NCBI GenBank assembly: GCA_026399835.1
Contig: JAPLQE010000054.1
Span: forward strand, 21,041-85,040
From: Burkholderiales bacterium
Lineage (GTDB): Bacteria > Pseudomonadota > Gammaproteobacteria > Burkholderiales > Burkholderiaceae_E
DNA: 64,000 bases
Direction of reading: 5' to 3'
Shown piece by piece: positions 30,489 through 51,244 of the stretch. Under the pieces are notes generated by a model that was given only the letters and a program-made list of their open reading frames with translations, had not been told where the DNA came from and made no database searches. A program made the translations under genes and the position numbers. Each line of letters starts with the position of its first letter. Within the stretch, counting starts at the first letter, position 1.

Positions 30489-33071
30489 ATGCCGCGGGTC
30501 GACCCGCAGCCGGACACGCCCGCCGACGTGCCGGCGATGCGCGCCGTGCTGCGCGCCCGCCGCGCAGAGCTCATCGACGCGTTCCGCGAGCGCGGCGACG
30601 TCCGGCGGCTGCTGCGCGGCATCGTCCGACTCACCGACGGCGTGCTGCTCGAGCTCTGGCGCGACGCCGGGCTGCAGCCGGATTGCGCGCTGGTCGCGGT
30701 CGGCGGCTACGGACGCGGTGAGCTGATGCCGCACTCCGACGTCGACCTGCTGCTGCTCGTGCCGGCCGGGGAGGATCCGACCCGGGCCGCGCGGCTCGAG
30801 CGCTTCATCGGCGCCTGCTGGGACGTCGGCCTGGAGATCGGGCACAGCGTGCGCACCGTCGAGCAATGCCTGGTCGAGTCGGCCGGCGACATCACGGTGC
30901 AGACCAGCCTGCTCGAGCGCCGCTGGCTGACCGGCCGGCGCGGTCTGTACACGCGGCTCGGCGAGTTCCTCGACGAGGCGCTCGACGGCCGGGCGTTCTT
31001 CCACGCCAAGCTCTTCGAGCTGCGCCAGCGCCACGTGAAGTTCGAGGACACGCCCTACAGCCTGGAGCCGAACGTCAAGGAGAGCCCGGGCGGGCTGCGC
31101 GACCTGCAGTCGATCCTGTGGATCGCGCGGGCGGCGCGCCTGGGCACCGGCTGGACGCAGCTTGCCGGCCGCGGGCTCGCGACCCGGGCCGAGGCGGTGC
31201 TGCTGGCCGGCCAGGAACGCAAGCTGAAGGTGATCCGGGCCTGGCTGCACGTGGTGGCGGGTCGCCGCGAGGACCGACTGGTGTTCGACCTGCAGGCGCA
31301 GGTGGCGCGTGCGATGGGCTTCGACACCGAGGACGCGCGTCTGGCCAGCGAGCAGCTGATGCAGCGCTACTACTGGACAGCGAAGTCGGTGACCCAGCTG
31401 TCGACTCTGCTCATCCAGAACCTGGAGGCCGAGCTCTTCCCCGAGAACGCGGGCCAGCCCGAACCGATCGATGCGGAGTTCCGCAACGTGCGCGGCCTGC
31501 TCGAGGCCGTCGACACCGACGTGTTCGAACGTGATCCGAAGGCGATCCTGCGGGCCTTCCTCACGATGGAGCGCCATCCGGAGCTGGGCGGCATCGGGGC
31601 ACCCACGCTCAGGGCGATCTGGCGCGCACGCGCGCGCATCGACGGCGCGTTCCGCCGCGACCCGGACAACCGCGCGGCCTTCCTGGCACTGCTGCAGTCG
31701 CCGCGCGGCGTCACCCGGGCGCTGCGGCGGATGAACCAGTGGTCGGTGCTCGGGCGGTACCTGCCCGCCTTCCGCAGGATCGTCGGGCGGATGCAGCACG
31801 ACCTGTTCCACGTCTACACCGTGGATCAGCACATCCTGATGGTCGTGCGCAACCTGCGCCGGTTCTCGATGGCCGAGCACGCGCACGAATACCCGTTCTG
31901 CAGCCAGCTCGCGGCGGGCTTCGACCGGGTCTGGCTGCTGTACGTCGCCGCCCTCTTCCACGACATCGCCAAGGGCCGGGGCGGCGATCATTCGACGCTC
32001 GGCAAGCAGGACGCGCGACGGTTCTGCCGCGAGCACGGACTGAGCGACGAGGATCGCGAGCTGGTCACGTTCCTCGTCGAGCACCACCTGACGATGTCCT
32101 CGGTCGCGCAGAAGCAGGACCTGAGCGATCCGGAGGTGGTCGCGCGCTTCGCGAGCCTGGTCGGGACCGAGCGGCGGCTGACCGCGCTCTACCTGCTGAC
32201 GGTCGCGGACATCCGCGGCACCAGCCCGAAGGTCTGGAACGCCTGGAAAGGCAAGCTGCTCGAGGATCTGTACCGGGCGACCAAGCGGGTGCTCGGCGGC
32301 GAGGCGACGAGCCCCGATGCGCGCTTCGACGCGCGCCGTGCCGAGTCGGTCCGGCTGCTGAATCTGCACGGGCTCGCGCCCGAGGCCTACACGGCCTTCT
32401 GGAAGCAGCTCGACATCGGCTACTTCCTGCGCAACGACGCACAGGACATCGCGTGGCAGACGCGCGTGCTGCACCGGCACCCGGACACCGACTCACCCAT
32501 CGTTCGCACCCGCCTCGCGCCCATCGGCGAGGGGTTCCAGGTGGTCGTCTACCTGCCCGACCAGCCCGACCTGTTCGCGCGGATCTGCGGCTACTTCGAC
32601 AGCAAGAACCTCTCGGTGCTCGACGCGCGCATCCACACCACGCGCAACGGGCGCGCGCTCGACAGCTTCCTGGTGGTGGATCCGAACCATGCGGCGCAGT
32701 ACCGCGACATCCTGTCGCTGGTCGAGGTCGAGCTCGCCGACCGGCTCTCGCAGCGCCGCCCGCTCGAGGCGCCGGTGCGCGGGCGCGCATCGCGCCGCTC
32801 GCGCTACTTCCCGATCGCGCCGAAGGTCGACCTGCGGCCTGACGAACGCGGCAACCGCTTCCTGCTGTCGGTGGTGGCGAGCGACCGGACCGGGCTGCTG
32901 TACGGCATCGCGCGTACCCTCGCGCGCCACGGGATCAACCTTCAGGCCGCGCGCATCATGACCCTCGGCGAGCGCGCCGAGGACGTGTTCCTGATCGACG
33001 GACCCGCGCTCGCGAACCCGCGCCAGCAGATCCAGCTCGAGAGCGAGCTGCTCGACGCGATGCAGGGCTGA
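30489..33071 (+). CDS. glnD: Bifunctional PII uridylyltransferase/uridylyl-removing enzyme
   Basis: An 860-residue nitrogen sensor that adds or removes UMP on PII proteins according to glutamine level. The nucleotidyltransferase domain has '[19 protein letters not shown]' (72-90), with D84 and D86 as metal ligands. The central GlnD-specific helical domain follows. The HD hydrolase domain has '[15 protein letters not shown]'. Two ACT domains lie at the C-terminus (about 690-760 and 800-860, '[20 protein letters not shown]', '[17 protein letters not shown]'). The ATG 20 bases after map gives the family length. The stop directly abuts the convergent def gene. Confidence 0.97.
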   Translation: MPRVDPQPDTPADVPAMRAVLRARRAELIDAFRERGDVRRLLRGIVRLTDGVLLELWRDAGLQPDCALVAVGGYGRGELMPHSDVDLLLLVPAGEDPTRAARLERFIGACWDVGLEIGHSVRTVEQCLVESAGDITVQTSLLERRWLTGRRGLYTRLGEFLDEALDGRAFFHAKLFELRQRHVKFEDTPYSLEPNVKESPGGLRDLQSILWIARAARLGTGWTQLAGRGLATRAEAVLLAGQERKLKVIRAWLHVVAGRREDRLVFDLQAQVARAMGFDTEDARLASEQLMQRYYWTAKSVTQLSTLLIQNLEAELFPENAGQPEPIDAEFRNVRGLLEAVDTDVFERDPKAILRAFLTMERHPELGGIGAPTLRAIWRARARIDGAFRRDPDNRAAFLALLQSPRGVTRALRRMNQWSVLGRYLPAFRRIVGRMQHDLFHVYTVDQHILMVVRNLRRFSMAEHAHEYPFCSQLAAGFDRVWLLYVAALFHDIAKGRGGDHSTLGKQDARRFCREHGLSDEDRELVTFLVEHHLTMSSVAQKQDLSDPEVVARFASLVGTERRLTALYLLTVADIRGTSPKVWNAWKGKLLEDLYRATKRVLGGEATSPDARFDARRAESVRLLNLHGLAPEAYTAFWKQLDIGYFLRNDAQDIAWQTRVLHRHPDTDSPIVRTRLAPIGEGFQVVVYLPDQPDLFARICGYFDSKNLSVLDARIHTTRNGRALDSFLVVDPNHAAQYRDILSLVEVELADRLSQRRPLEAPVRGRASRRSRYFPIAPKVDLRPDERGNRFLLSVVASDRTGLLYGIARTLARHGINLQAARIMTLGERAEDVFLIDGPALANPRQQIQLESELLDAMQG

Positions 33072-33602
33072 TCAGTCGTCCTGGAGCATCTCGCCGGGGA
33101 AGAGTTCTTCGATGAATCCGAATCGCCTCAGGTCGCGGATGCGCCTCGGATAGAGGATCCCGTCGAGGTGGTCGCACTCGTGCTGCACGACGCGCGCATG
33201 GAAGCCTGAGGCGATCCGGTCGACCGGGACCCCGGCGGCGTCGAACCCGCGGTAGCGGATGCGTGCGATCCGCGGCACCCAGCCCCGCATGCCGGGGACC
33301 GACAGGCAGCCCTCCCAGCCCTCCTCCTCGTCCGGGGCGAGCGCCTCGATCATCGGATTGACCAGTACCGTCGGGGGCACCGGCTCGGCCTCGGGGTAGC
33401 GCGGATTCGATGCAAAGCCGAAGATCACGACCCGCAGGTCGACGCCGATCTGCGGCGCGGCGAGACCGGCGCCGTTGCGATCGGCCATGGTGTCGAACAT
33501 GTCGGCGACCAGCGCGTGCAGCCCGGGCGTGTCGAAGCGCTCGACCGGACGGGCGACGCGCAGCAGGCGCGGATCGCCCATCCTGAGGACCGGGTGGATC
33601 AT
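33072..33602 (-). CDS. def: Peptide deformylase
   Basis: A 176-residue metalloenzyme that removes the formyl group from new proteins. The three motifs are complete: '[10 protein letters not shown]' (44-53), 'EGCLSVPG' with C99, and 'QHECDHLDG' with H141, E142 and H145. It is not in the usual def-fmt pair. Here it follows mtnP with a 4-base overlap, so it may be a second deformylase gene of the organism, which cannot be checked from this window. Confidence 0.96.
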   Translation of the reverse strand: MIHPVLRMGDPRLLRVARPVERFDTPGLHALVADMFDTMADRNGAGLAAPQIGVDLRVVIFGFASNPRYPEAEPVPPTVLVNPMIEALAPDEEEGWEGCLSVPGMRGWVPRIARIRYRGFDAAGVPVDRIASGFHARVVQHECDHLDGILYPRRIRDLRRFGFIEELFPGEMLQDD

Positions 33603-34354
33603 CGGGGCCCGACCGCGCCGGCGCGCAGGCTGGCGGCGAGCACGCGGCGGGCACGCACCATCGCCTCGTCCATGACCGCGCCCATTGCTTCCAGCGAGAT
33701 CGCCCTGCGGCTGTCGCCGAGCCCGGCGGCGTGGTTGGCCACCACCGCCAGCACCGCGTACGGCAGCGACAGCTCGCGGGCGAGCACGGCCTCGGGCATG
33801 CCGGTCATGCCGACCAGGTCGCAGCCGTCGCGCTCCATGCGCCGGATCTCGGCGGCTGTCTCGAGCCGCGGGCCCTGCGTGCAGCCGTAGCAGGCGCCGT
33901 CGATCACCGTCTCACCCGCCACCGCCGCGCCGGCGAGCAGGCGCACACGGATGGCCTCGGCGTAGGGCTCGGTGAAGTCGACATGGGTGACCGGGTTGTC
34001 CGGGCCCTCGAAGAAGGTGCTCTTGCGGGCGTGGGTGTAGTCGATGACCTGGTCGGGCACGACCAGCGCGCCCGGTCCGCAGTCGCCGCGGATGCCGCCG
34101 ACGGTGGCGACCGCCAGCACCTCGGTGGCGCCGACGTGATGCAGCGCCCAGAGGTTGGCCCGGTAGTTGATCTGGTGCGGCGCGATGGTGTGACCGTAGC
34201 CGTGACGCGCGAGGAAGACCACGGCGACGCCGTCGATCGTGCCGAATGACAGCGCGCAGGACGGGTCGCCGAAGGGCGTACGGACCACCTCGCGACGTTC
34301 GAGCTTCAGGTCGGCGAGCTTGGCGAGCCCGCTGCCGCCGATGATGGCATGCAT
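33599..34354 (-). CDS. mtnP: S-methyl-5'-thioadenosine / S-methyl-5'-thioinosine phosphorylase
   Basis: A 251-residue trimeric phosphorylase of the PNP/MTAP family that recycles methylthioadenosine, a by-product of polyamine and autoinducer synthesis. Diagnostic blocks are '[13 protein letters not shown]', '[20 protein letters not shown]', '[12 protein letters not shown]' and '[19 protein letters not shown]'. Substrate choice (MTA, MTI or inosine) depends on a few residues that I cannot assign with confidence. The MTI form is common in Pseudomonas-like bacteria. The ATG was taken at the conserved N-terminus, and a longer frame upstream has no family similarity. Confidence 0.9.
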   Translation of the reverse strand: MHAIIGGSGLAKLADLKLERREVVRTPFGDPSCALSFGTIDGVAVVFLARHGYGHTIAPHQINYRANLWALHHVGATEVLAVATVGGIRGDCGPGALVVPDQVIDYTHARKSTFFEGPDNPVTHVDFTEPYAEAIRVRLLAGAAVAGETVIDGACYGCTQGPRLETAAEIRRMERDGCDLVGMTGMPEAVLARELSLPYAVLAVVANHAAGLGDSRRAISLEAMGAVMDEAMVRARRVLAASLRAGAVGPR

Positions 34355-34433
34355 GCGTGGGGGACTCCGCGGCCCGCGTCGGGGCCGCCGTCTGGACGAG
34401 GACCCGGCGCGGTGCGCGCCGGGCGTCTGACGG

Positions 34434-38740
<4,307 letters not shown>

Positions 38741-38741
<1 letters not shown>

Positions 38742-41700
38742 CACGCCGCCTCCGCGAAGCCGGCCGCCGCCTGCAGGTCGACCGCGACGATCCGCGACAC
38801 GCCCCGTTCCTGCATGGTCACGCCGACCAACTGCTGGGCGAGCTCCATCGCGATCTTGTTGTGGGTGATGAACAGAAACTGGGTCTGGTCGGACATGCGC
38901 CTCACCATCGACACGTAGCGCTCGGTATTCGCGTCGTCGAGCGGCGCGTCGACCTCGTCGAGCAGGCAGAACGGCGCGGGATTGAGCTGGAACATCGCGA
39001 ACACCAGCGCGATGGCGGTCAGGGCCTTCTCGCCGCCCGACAGCAGGTGGACCGACTGGTTGCGCTTGCCCGGAGGCTGGGCGACCACCGAGACGCCGGA
39101 GTCGAGGATCTCCTCGCCGGTCAGCACCAGCCGGGCCTCGCCCCCGCCGAACAGCTCCGGGAACAGGGTGCCGAAGTGCCCGTTGACGGTATCGAAGGTC
39201 TCCTGCAGCAGCGCGCGGGTCTCGCGGTCGATCTTGCGGATCGCGTCCTCGAGGGTGCCAATCGCCTCGTTCAGGTCGGCCGACTGGGCGGTGAGGAAGC
39301 CGAAGCGTTCGCTCGAGACGGCGAGTTCGTCGAGCGCCGCGAGGTTGACCGCGCCCAGGGCCGCGATCGCGTTGCCCAGGCGCGTGAGCTCCCCCTGCAG
39401 CCAGGTCGGTCTGGGCGCCTGCTCGAAGCGACCGCGCACCGCCGCCTCATCGACCTCGGCCTGTGCGAGCTGCTCGGCGAACTGCTCGGCCCCGATGCGG
39501 GCGGCCTGCTCCTTGAGCTGCAGGTCGGTCAGGCGCGCGCGCAGCGGCTCCTGCGCGCGCTCGTGGCCGAGGCGCGCCTCGTCGAGCTCGCGCATCGTGC
39601 CGGTCAGCGCATCGAGCCGCGCCCGGACCTCGGCCAGCGCCTGCTCGGCGCGGATCCGGGCATCGAGCGCGTCCTGCAGCCCGGCGCGGGCCGCGGCATC
39701 CGAGAGCTCGGCGAGGCGCGGCTGCAGGCTCTCGGTCTCGGACAGCCCCTGCTCGATGCTGCGCCGTGCCTGCTCGATCTGCTCGCGCAGCGACTGCCGG
39801 CGCGCCTCGATCTCCCGGACCGAGAACGCGGCCTCGCGCTCCTCGCGTTCGATGCTGCGCAGGCCCTCGCGGGCCTCGCCGAGCGCGGCCTCGGCGTCCT
39901 CCCAGCCGACGCGCCTGGCTTCCACGGCTTCCTGCAGGTCGGCGAGCTCGAGGTCGAGCGTCTCGAAGCGCGCCCCTTCCTCGGCGATCGCGGCCTCGCG
40001 CTCGGCGAGCTGCGCGGCGAGCTCGGCGAGCTCGGACTCGAGGCGGGTCCGGTCGGCGCTCGCGCGCTGGACCTGCTGCGCGCAGCGCTCGGTGTCCAGG
40101 CGCAGGCTGGCCGCGCGACGGACCGCCTGCTGCAGCGCATCGCGGTCTGAGGAGAGCCGACCGCGCGCCTCGGACGCGGCGGCCTCGCTGCGCGCTGCGG
40201 CGGCGCGGGCGTCATCGGCGATCAGCTCGAAGGCACGGTGCTCGCGGGTCAGGTTGTCCAGCTCCTGCTGACGGGCCAGCACCCCGTCCTGCTCTGAGTC
40301 GAGCGCATAGAGCTGCACCCCGAAGCGGCCGATCGCATGGCCCGATCGCAGCACGAACTGCCCGCCGGCAGGAAGCCGGCCGCGCTCGGCGACGGCCTGC
40401 TGCGCCGTCTCGCCGCAGAAGCTCCCGTGCAGCCACTCGTCGAGCAGCGCCCGGATCTGCGGGTCCGTCGTATGGACCTGCACGGCAAGCGGGCTCAGCC
40501 CCGGGGGCGCGGGTGCGCCGCCCGTGACGGGCGCGTCCGCGCCCGCGTAGAAGCCGACCTTCGCGGGCGGCTGCTCGCCGAGCAATCCGGACAGCGCGTC
40601 CAGCCGCGCGACCTCGAGGGCCTGCACGCGCTCGCGCAGCACCGACTCGATCGCGGTCTCCCAGCCGGGCTCGATCCGCAGCCGCTGCCAGAGCCGCTTC
40701 ATGCCCTCCAGGCCGTGCTTCTGCAGCCAGGGGGCCGTCTTGCCGGAGGTCCGCACCCGCTCCTGGATCTGACGCAGCGCGGCCATCCGGGCATCGACCT
40801 GGGACACCTTGGCCAGCGCCTCGCGCAGGGCGTCCTGCGCCGGACCGCGGCGGCCGTCGAGCTCGCTCCAGCGGGCCTCGCCCTCGGCGACCCGCTCACC
40901 GGCGGCCTCCTCGAGGGCTTCGGCCTCGGCGAGCTGCCCGCGCAGCGCGTCGAGCTGTCCCTGCGGTGCCTCGCCGAGCCGCTCGAGCGCGTCGAGCAGC
41001 CGTGCGTGCCGGTCCTCGAGCCCGCGCATCGCCTCCTCCAGACCGTGCTGGCGCGTGGCCGCGACCTGGATCGCCTGCGAGGTCTGCGCTGCCCGCGTCC
41101 GCGCGGCGTCGAGCTCGGTGCGGGCATCGCGCAGCGCGTCCTCGAGGGCCGGCAGCTCGGCGTTCGCATCATCCAGCCGCTGGGCGAGCACCGCCTGGCG
41201 CTCCTCGGCCGCGGCGAGCTCCTCGTCGCTGCGGGCCAGGGATTCGCCGGCCTGCGCGTCGCGGGCCCGGGCCGCATCGATCTGGGCCTGCAGCCCCGCG
41301 AGCCGCTCGCGCAGCTGGGCCTGCGAATCGGCGACGAAACGGATCTGGTTCTCCAGCCGCGTGACCTCGCCGTTGGCCTCGTAGTAGGCGCCCTGCGCCG
41401 CGTGGACGGCGTCGCTCGCCTCGTAGTGGGCGGCTCGGGTCTCCTCGAGGCGCGCCTCGACCGCGCGCTGCTGCGCAAGCTGCGACTCGATCTCGTTGGT
41501 GACCTGCCCGAGCTGCTGCGCGACCTTGGACTGGTCGGCGGCGGCCTCGTCGCGCCGCACGATCCACAGCATCCGCTGCTTGAGCTCGCGATCGGCCTCG
41601 AGGTCGCGGTACGCCTGGGCGACCTCGGCCTGGCGCTCGAGCTTCTCGATCTGGGCGCCGAGTTCGCGGACGATGTCCTCGACCCGGGTCAGGTTCTCGC

Positions 41701-42262
41701 GCGTGTCGGACAGCCGGTTCTCGGTCTCGCGCCGTCGGTCCTTGTACTTGGAGACGCCGGCCGCCTCCTCGAGGAAGACCCGCAGGTCCTCGGGCTTGGC
41801 CTCGATGATCCGCGAGACCGTGCCCTGGCCGATGATCGCGTAGGCACGGGGGCCCAGGCCCGTGCCGAGGAACATGTCGTGGACATCCTTGCGGCGCACG
41901 ATCTGGTTGTTGATCAGGTAGTTCGACTGGCCGTCGCGGGTCAGCATGCGCTTGACCGAGATCTCGGCGTAGCCCGCCCACGCGCCGCCCAGCCGGGAGG
42001 AGGCGTTGTCGAAGATCAGCTCGACGCTCGCGCGCACCGAGGGCTTGCGGTCGGAGGATCCGTTGAAGATCACGTCCTGCATCGACTCGCCGCGCAGCTC
42101 GGACGCGCGGGACTCGCCCAGCACCCAGCGCACCGCGTCCATGATGTTCGACTTGCCGCAGCCGTTCGGCCCGACGACGCCGACGAGCTGGCTCGGCACC
42201 TCGAACGCGGTCGGATCGACGAATGACTTGAAGCCGGCGAGCTTGAGCTGTTTCAGACGCAC
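38741..42262 (-). CDS. smc: Chromosome segregation ATPase SMC
   Basis: A 1173-residue SMC protein that compacts and segregates the chromosome with ScpA/ScpB. Walker A 'GPNGCGKSN' is at 31-39. Two long coiled coils flank a hinge near the centre (about 520-640). The C-terminal head has the signature '[18 protein letters not shown]' and Walker B '[19 protein letters not shown]'. It has a GTG start at [14 protein letters not shown], the family N-terminus. The frame is open further upstream, but that part crosses the divergent queF leader and has no similarity. Confidence 0.97.
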
Positions 42263-42378
42263 GGGGCAATGCTCTGTCAGCCCCGCGCGGGCGGGGGCGA
42301 TCGGATCGTCGGAGACGGTAATGGACGCGCGCGAAAGCAGCGACGTCCACGGCTGGCGACCCCTCGTCGGGCCACGCC

Positions 42379-42484
42379 TATAATAGCACCGCAGCTTCGG
42401 CGCCCCGGCCGCACCGCCCCCTTCCGGGGCGGTCCCCGTGGGTGCCGGACCGTCCTGAACGCGGCCCGAACGGGCCCTTTTTTT
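42379..42484 (+). promoter_or_regulatory. queF leader: TATAAT, structured ~95-nt RNA and internal T-run terminator
   Basis: TATAAT (42379-42384) would start a transcript near 42391. It folds into a strong stem CCGCCCC (42414-42420)/GGGGCGG (42426-42432) enclosed by a longer pairing (GCACC with GGTGC). It ends in GGCCC-GAAC-GGGCC (42463-42476) followed by C and seven T. An intrinsic terminator here, 57 bases before the queF ATG, implies attenuation or a separate small RNA. The sequence does not match the preQ1-I consensus. Confidence 0.5.
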
Positions 42485-42541
42485 CGGCCCCGTCGAGTGC
42501 CGCCCCGCGCGGTGCGGGCGCGGCCGGACGCGGAGATCCCG

Positions 42542-42961
42542 ATGCCCAGCGCACCGTCCACCCAGCTCGACACCTTCCCGAATCCCGCCCCCGGCCGAGA
42601 CTACCTGGTGCACATCGAGGTCCCCGAGTTCACCTGCCTGTGCCCGCTGACCGGCCAGCCCGACTTCGCGACCCTGATCATCGACTACGTGCCCGAGCGC
42701 AAGAATCTCGAGCTCAAGGCGCTCAAGCTCTACATGTGGTCGTTCCGGGACCAGGGCGCCTTCCACGAAGCGGTGACCAACCGCATCCTCGACGAGATGG
42801 TGGCCGCGACCCGGCCGCGCTTCATGCGCCTGACAGCACGCTGGTACGTCCGCGGCGGCATCTTCACGACCGTGGTCGCCGAACACCGCAAGCGTGGCTG
42901 GAAGCCCGAGCCGCGGGTTGAACTCGGTTCGTTCCCGGCCGAAGCGAGCACTCGGGGCTAA
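42542..42961 (+). CDS. queF: NADPH-dependent 7-cyano-7-deazaguanine reductase QueF
   Basis: A 139-residue short-type (B. subtilis-like) nitrile reductase that makes preQ1 for queuosine in tRNA. The tunnelling-fold active site shows C34 in '[15 protein letters not shown]' (thioimide-forming Cys), D41, and H75 in 'RDQGAFHE', with the QueF motif '[17 protein letters not shown]' around 57-72. The ATG gives the family length. A longer frame upstream passes through the terminator hairpin. It is monocistronic in appearance, between smc (divergent) and dapC. Confidence 0.95.
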   Translation: MPSAPSTQLDTFPNPAPGRDYLVHIEVPEFTCLCPLTGQPDFATLIIDYVPERKNLELKALKLYMWSFRDQGAFHEAVTNRILDEMVAATRPRFMRLTARWYVRGGIFTTVVAEHRKRGWKPEPRVELGSFPAEASTRG

Positions 42962-43009
42962 TCAGAAGGCCAATAAAGTTACTTTGAATCAACGGTTTGT
43001 GGGCAACTC

Positions 43010-44218
43010 TTGAACCGACTTCTGAATAATCTCCAGCCCTATCCGTTCGAGCGGCTGAGGGCGTTGCTGCGTGGCGTCGAGCCGCCGGCGGCGCTGTTCC
43101 CGATCGCGATGTCGATCGGCGAGCCCCGGCATCGTGCGCCGGCCTGCGTGCGCGACGCGATGGTCGCGGCCCTCGACGGGCTGTCCTCGTATCCGCCGAC
43201 CGCGGGCGGCGAAGCGCTTCGGCGCACGATCGCCGGCTGGCTGGAGCGACGCTTCGGCCTGCCGCGGATCGATCCTGCGACCCAGGTGCTGCCGGTCAAC
43301 GGCTCGAAGGAGGCACTCTTCGCCATCGCGCAGCTGGTGGTCGACCTCGACCCCGGCGCGGTGCGCCCGGTCGTGCTGCTGCCGAATCCCTGCTATCAGG
43401 TCTATGAAGGCGCGGCGCTGCTCGCCGGCGCCGAGGCGGTCTACGTCGATCCCGTCCCGGGCGGGGGCCTCGCGCCGGACTGGGCGTCGGTGCCGCCTGA
43501 CACCTGGGCGCGGGTGCAGCTCGTCTACGTCTGCTCGCCGGGCAATCCGACCGGCGCGGTCACCCCCCGGGCCGAGTGGGCGCGACTCTTCGAGCTGTCC
43601 GAGCGTCACGGATTCGTGATCGCCGCCGACGAGTGCTACTCGGAGATCTATCCGGACGAGGCCGCGCCGCCCGAGGGCGCGCTGCAGGCGGCTCACGCCC
43701 TCGGATACGCCGGCTTCCCCCGGCTGCTGGTCTTCTCCAGCCTGTCGAAGCGCTCGAGCGTGCCCGGCCTGCGCTCCGGATTCGTCGCAGGCGACGCCGC
43801 GCTCATCGCGCGCTTCCTGCTCCTGCGCTCGTACAACGGCGGCGCGATGAGCGCCACGGTGCAGGCCGCCTCGCTCGCGGCCTGGGCAGACGAGGCTCAC
43901 GTCGTCGAGAACCGGCGCCTCTACCGCGCGAAATTCGACGCCGTGCTGCCCCGGCTGGACGGTCCGCTGAGCGTGTCCGCGCCCGAAGGCGGCTTCTTCC
44001 TGTGGGCGGGCGTCCCCGGCGGCGACGATGCCGCGTTCGCCCGCGACCTGTACGGCCAATATAATGTGCTGGTGCTCCCGGGCAGCTATCTCGCCCGTGG
44101 CGTCCCCGGCCGCAATCCCGGAGCCGGCTTCGTACGCCTCGCCCTCGTCGACGGAATCGACGCATGCGTCGAGGCGGCCGAGCGCATCCGGACCTTCGCC
44201 ACCCGAACCGCAGCGTGA
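43010..44218 (+). CDS. dapC: Succinyldiaminopimelate aminotransferase
   Basis: A 402-residue class I PLP aminotransferase of the succinylase lysine/diaminopimelate pathway. PLP binds K247 in '[17 protein letters not shown]', with '[10 protein letters not shown]' and '[10 protein letters not shown]' also present. A TTG start is inferred: [13 protein letters not shown] directly after it matches the conserved dapC N-terminus and no ATG or GTG precedes it in frame. The preceding 48 bases are AT-rich and include the palindrome AAAGTTACTTT (42975-42985). dapD follows 7 bases later, and dapE lies three genes on. Confidence 0.94.
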   Translation: MNRLLNNLQPYPFERLRALLRGVEPPAALFPIAMSIGEPRHRAPACVRDAMVAALDGLSSYPPTAGGEALRRTIAGWLERRFGLPRIDPATQVLPVNGSKEALFAIAQLVVDLDPGAVRPVVLLPNPCYQVYEGAALLAGAEAVYVDPVPGGGLAPDWASVPPDTWARVQLVYVCSPGNPTGAVTPRAEWARLFELSERHGFVIAADECYSEIYPDEAAPPEGALQAAHALGYAGFPRLLVFSSLSKRSSVPGLRSGFVAGDAALIARFLLLRSYNGGAMSATVQAASLAAWADEAHVVENRRLYRAKFDAVLPRLDGPLSVSAPEGGFFLWAGVPGGDDAAFARDLYGQYNVLVLPGSYLARGVPGRNPGAGFVRLALVDGIDACVEAAERIRTFATRTAA

Positions 44219-44225
44219 CCCGACG

Positions 44226-45047
<822 letters not shown>

Positions 45048-45083
45048 GCGACGCGCACCCCTCACCGGAAGAGGCGACGACGA

Positions 45084-46252
45084 ATGGCGATGGAACGTCT
45101 GCTGGCCCTGATGGCCGAAAAGAAGGCGTCAGACCTGTTCATCGCGGCCGGGACGGCGGTGCAGATCAAGATCAACGGCACCACGGTGCCGATCAACCAG
45201 CAGCGACTCGAGCCGGCCGCGGTCGACGCGCTGCTGCGCGAGGTCCTGACCGACAAGCAGTGGGCGACGTTCGAACACGAGAACGAGCTCAACCTGGGCT
45301 ACGGGCTGCGCAACGTCGGCAGCTTCCGCTTCTCGCTGTTCCGCCAGCGCGGCACGACCGCGGCGGTGGTGCGCTACATCCCGGGCGACGTCCCTCAGTT
45401 CGAATCGCTGCACCTGCCGCCGATCCTCTCCGAGCTGATCATGGAGAAGCGCGGCCTGCTGCTGGTCGTCGGCTCGACGGGCTCGGGCAAGACGACGACG
45501 CTGGCTTCGGTGCTCGACTACCGCAACCAGCACCGCAGCGGCCACATCCTGACGATCGAGGATCCGATCGAGTACACCTTCCGGCACAAGCGCTCGGTGG
45601 TGAACCAGCGCCAGATCGGCACGGATGCGGTCTCCTATGACGTCGCCCTGCGCAACGCGCTGCGCCAGGCACCCGACTGCCTGATGATCGGCGAGATCCG
45701 CGATGTCGAGACGATGAGCGCCGCGATCGCCTACGCGCAGTCGGGGCACCTGGTGCTCTCGACCCTGCATGCCAACAACGCGTCGCACGCACTCAACCGG
45801 ATCGTCAGCTTCTATATGCCGGAGAACCGCCGGGTACTGCTGTCGGACCTGGCGGCCACGCTCAAGGCCGTGGTCTCGCAGCGGCTGATCCGCTCGAACG
45901 CCGGTGGCCGCGTGCCTGCGGTCGAGATCCTGCTGAACACCACCTTCATCTCCGAGCTGATCGAGCAGGGTCGCCTCTCCGAGGTCAAGGAGGCGATGGA
46001 GAAGAGCCTGGCGCCCGGCTCGCAGACCTTCGAGCGCGCGCTGGTCGAGCTGGTCCGCAGCAAGCGCGTCGGCAAGGACGACGCGCTCGCGCAGTCCGAC
46101 TCGCCGACCAACCTGCTCTGGATGCTCGAGAACACCGAGGACGCCGCCACGCCCCGTGCGTCGCCGCTGCCCACGGACGTCGAGCGCAACGCGCCGGACG
46201 AGAAGAAGCCGGCCGAAGGCCCGACCTTCTCCGAGTTCATGCTGAACATCTG

Positions 46253-46253
<1 letters not shown>
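45084..46253 (+). CDS. pilU: Type IV pilus retraction ATPase, PilU/PilT family
   Basis: A 389-residue hexameric secretion-type ATPase. An N-terminal PAS-like domain ('KKASDLFIAAGTAVQIKING') precedes the core with Walker A 'GSTGSGKTT' (130-138), Asp box 'ILTIEDPIEY', Walker B 'CLMIGEIRDVETM' and His box 'LSTLHANNASHALNRI'. The length and the long acidic C-terminal tail fit PilU better than PilT (about 345). The gene is away from other pil genes. Insertion among dap genes is common in Burkholderiales. Its stop overlaps the next start (TGATG). Confidence 0.9.
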
Positions 46254-50742
<4,489 letters not shown>

Positions 50743-50754
50743 GCCCGGCGGCGA

Positions 50755-51237
50755 TCAGGCCTGCGAGGCGTCCCCGAGCGCGCCCTTCAGGTCGCGCCTC
50801 AGCACCACCGGCTTGCCGCCATACGCCCGCTTGCACAGCCAGTGCGCGAGCGCGGAATCGAGCCAGTCGGCATGGCGGGGGAACCAGTCGGCGAGCGCGT
50901 CGGCGAGCCGGCGCACCTGGGCGAGCTCGCCCCGGGCAACCATCTCGCGCACCTCCACGACCGAGCGCAGCACCGCCGCATGCTCGTCCATGTGGCAGTC
51001 CCGCGGCGGGAAGCCGGTCTCGAGCATCCAGCGATCCTCCTCCTCGAAGTGCCGCCGCGCATGGGCCTCGAAGTCGGCGAGCAGCTCGGCGAGCCCCGCC
51101 TCCGGCGCGGTCTGCATCGCCTGCACGAGCGCGACGAACTCGCGATGCGTCGCGTCCATCGGCTCGTGGCCGAGGACGAACGCGTCCGACCAGCCGAGGG
51201 CGGGCTCCGGCGCGCGCGCGGGCGAGGCGTCGCTCAT
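50755..51237 (-). CDS. Bacteriohemerythrin
   Basis: A 160-residue four-helix diiron O2-binding protein. The ligand set can be matched as H24, H31 (with D28 nearby), H63 and E67 ('HFEEED'), H82/H86 ('CHMDEH'), and H122 with D127 at the canonical spacing of five. There is no fused sensor domain, so roles in O2 storage, sensing or delivery are possible. It is convergent with the ABC-F gene and 7 bases before the end of GST, so it may be co-transcribed with GST. Confidence 0.88.
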   Translation of the reverse strand: MSDASPARAPEPALGWSDAFVLGHEPMDATHREFVALVQAMQTAPEAGLAELLADFEAHARRHFEEEDRWMLETGFPPRDCHMDEHAAVLRSVVEVREMVARGELAQVRRLADALADWFPRHADWLDSALAHWLCKRAYGGKPVVLRRDLKGALGDASQA

Positions 51238-51244
51238 CGCCGCA

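Noticed and set aside
42379..42484. preQ1 riboswitch before queF
   Set aside because: The compact preQ1-I sequence pattern is not present, so only an unnamed structured leader is claimed.
42391..42484. Signal recognition particle RNA (small type)
   Set aside because: The size is similar, but the conserved GGAAGGAAGCAGCC-like tip is missing.
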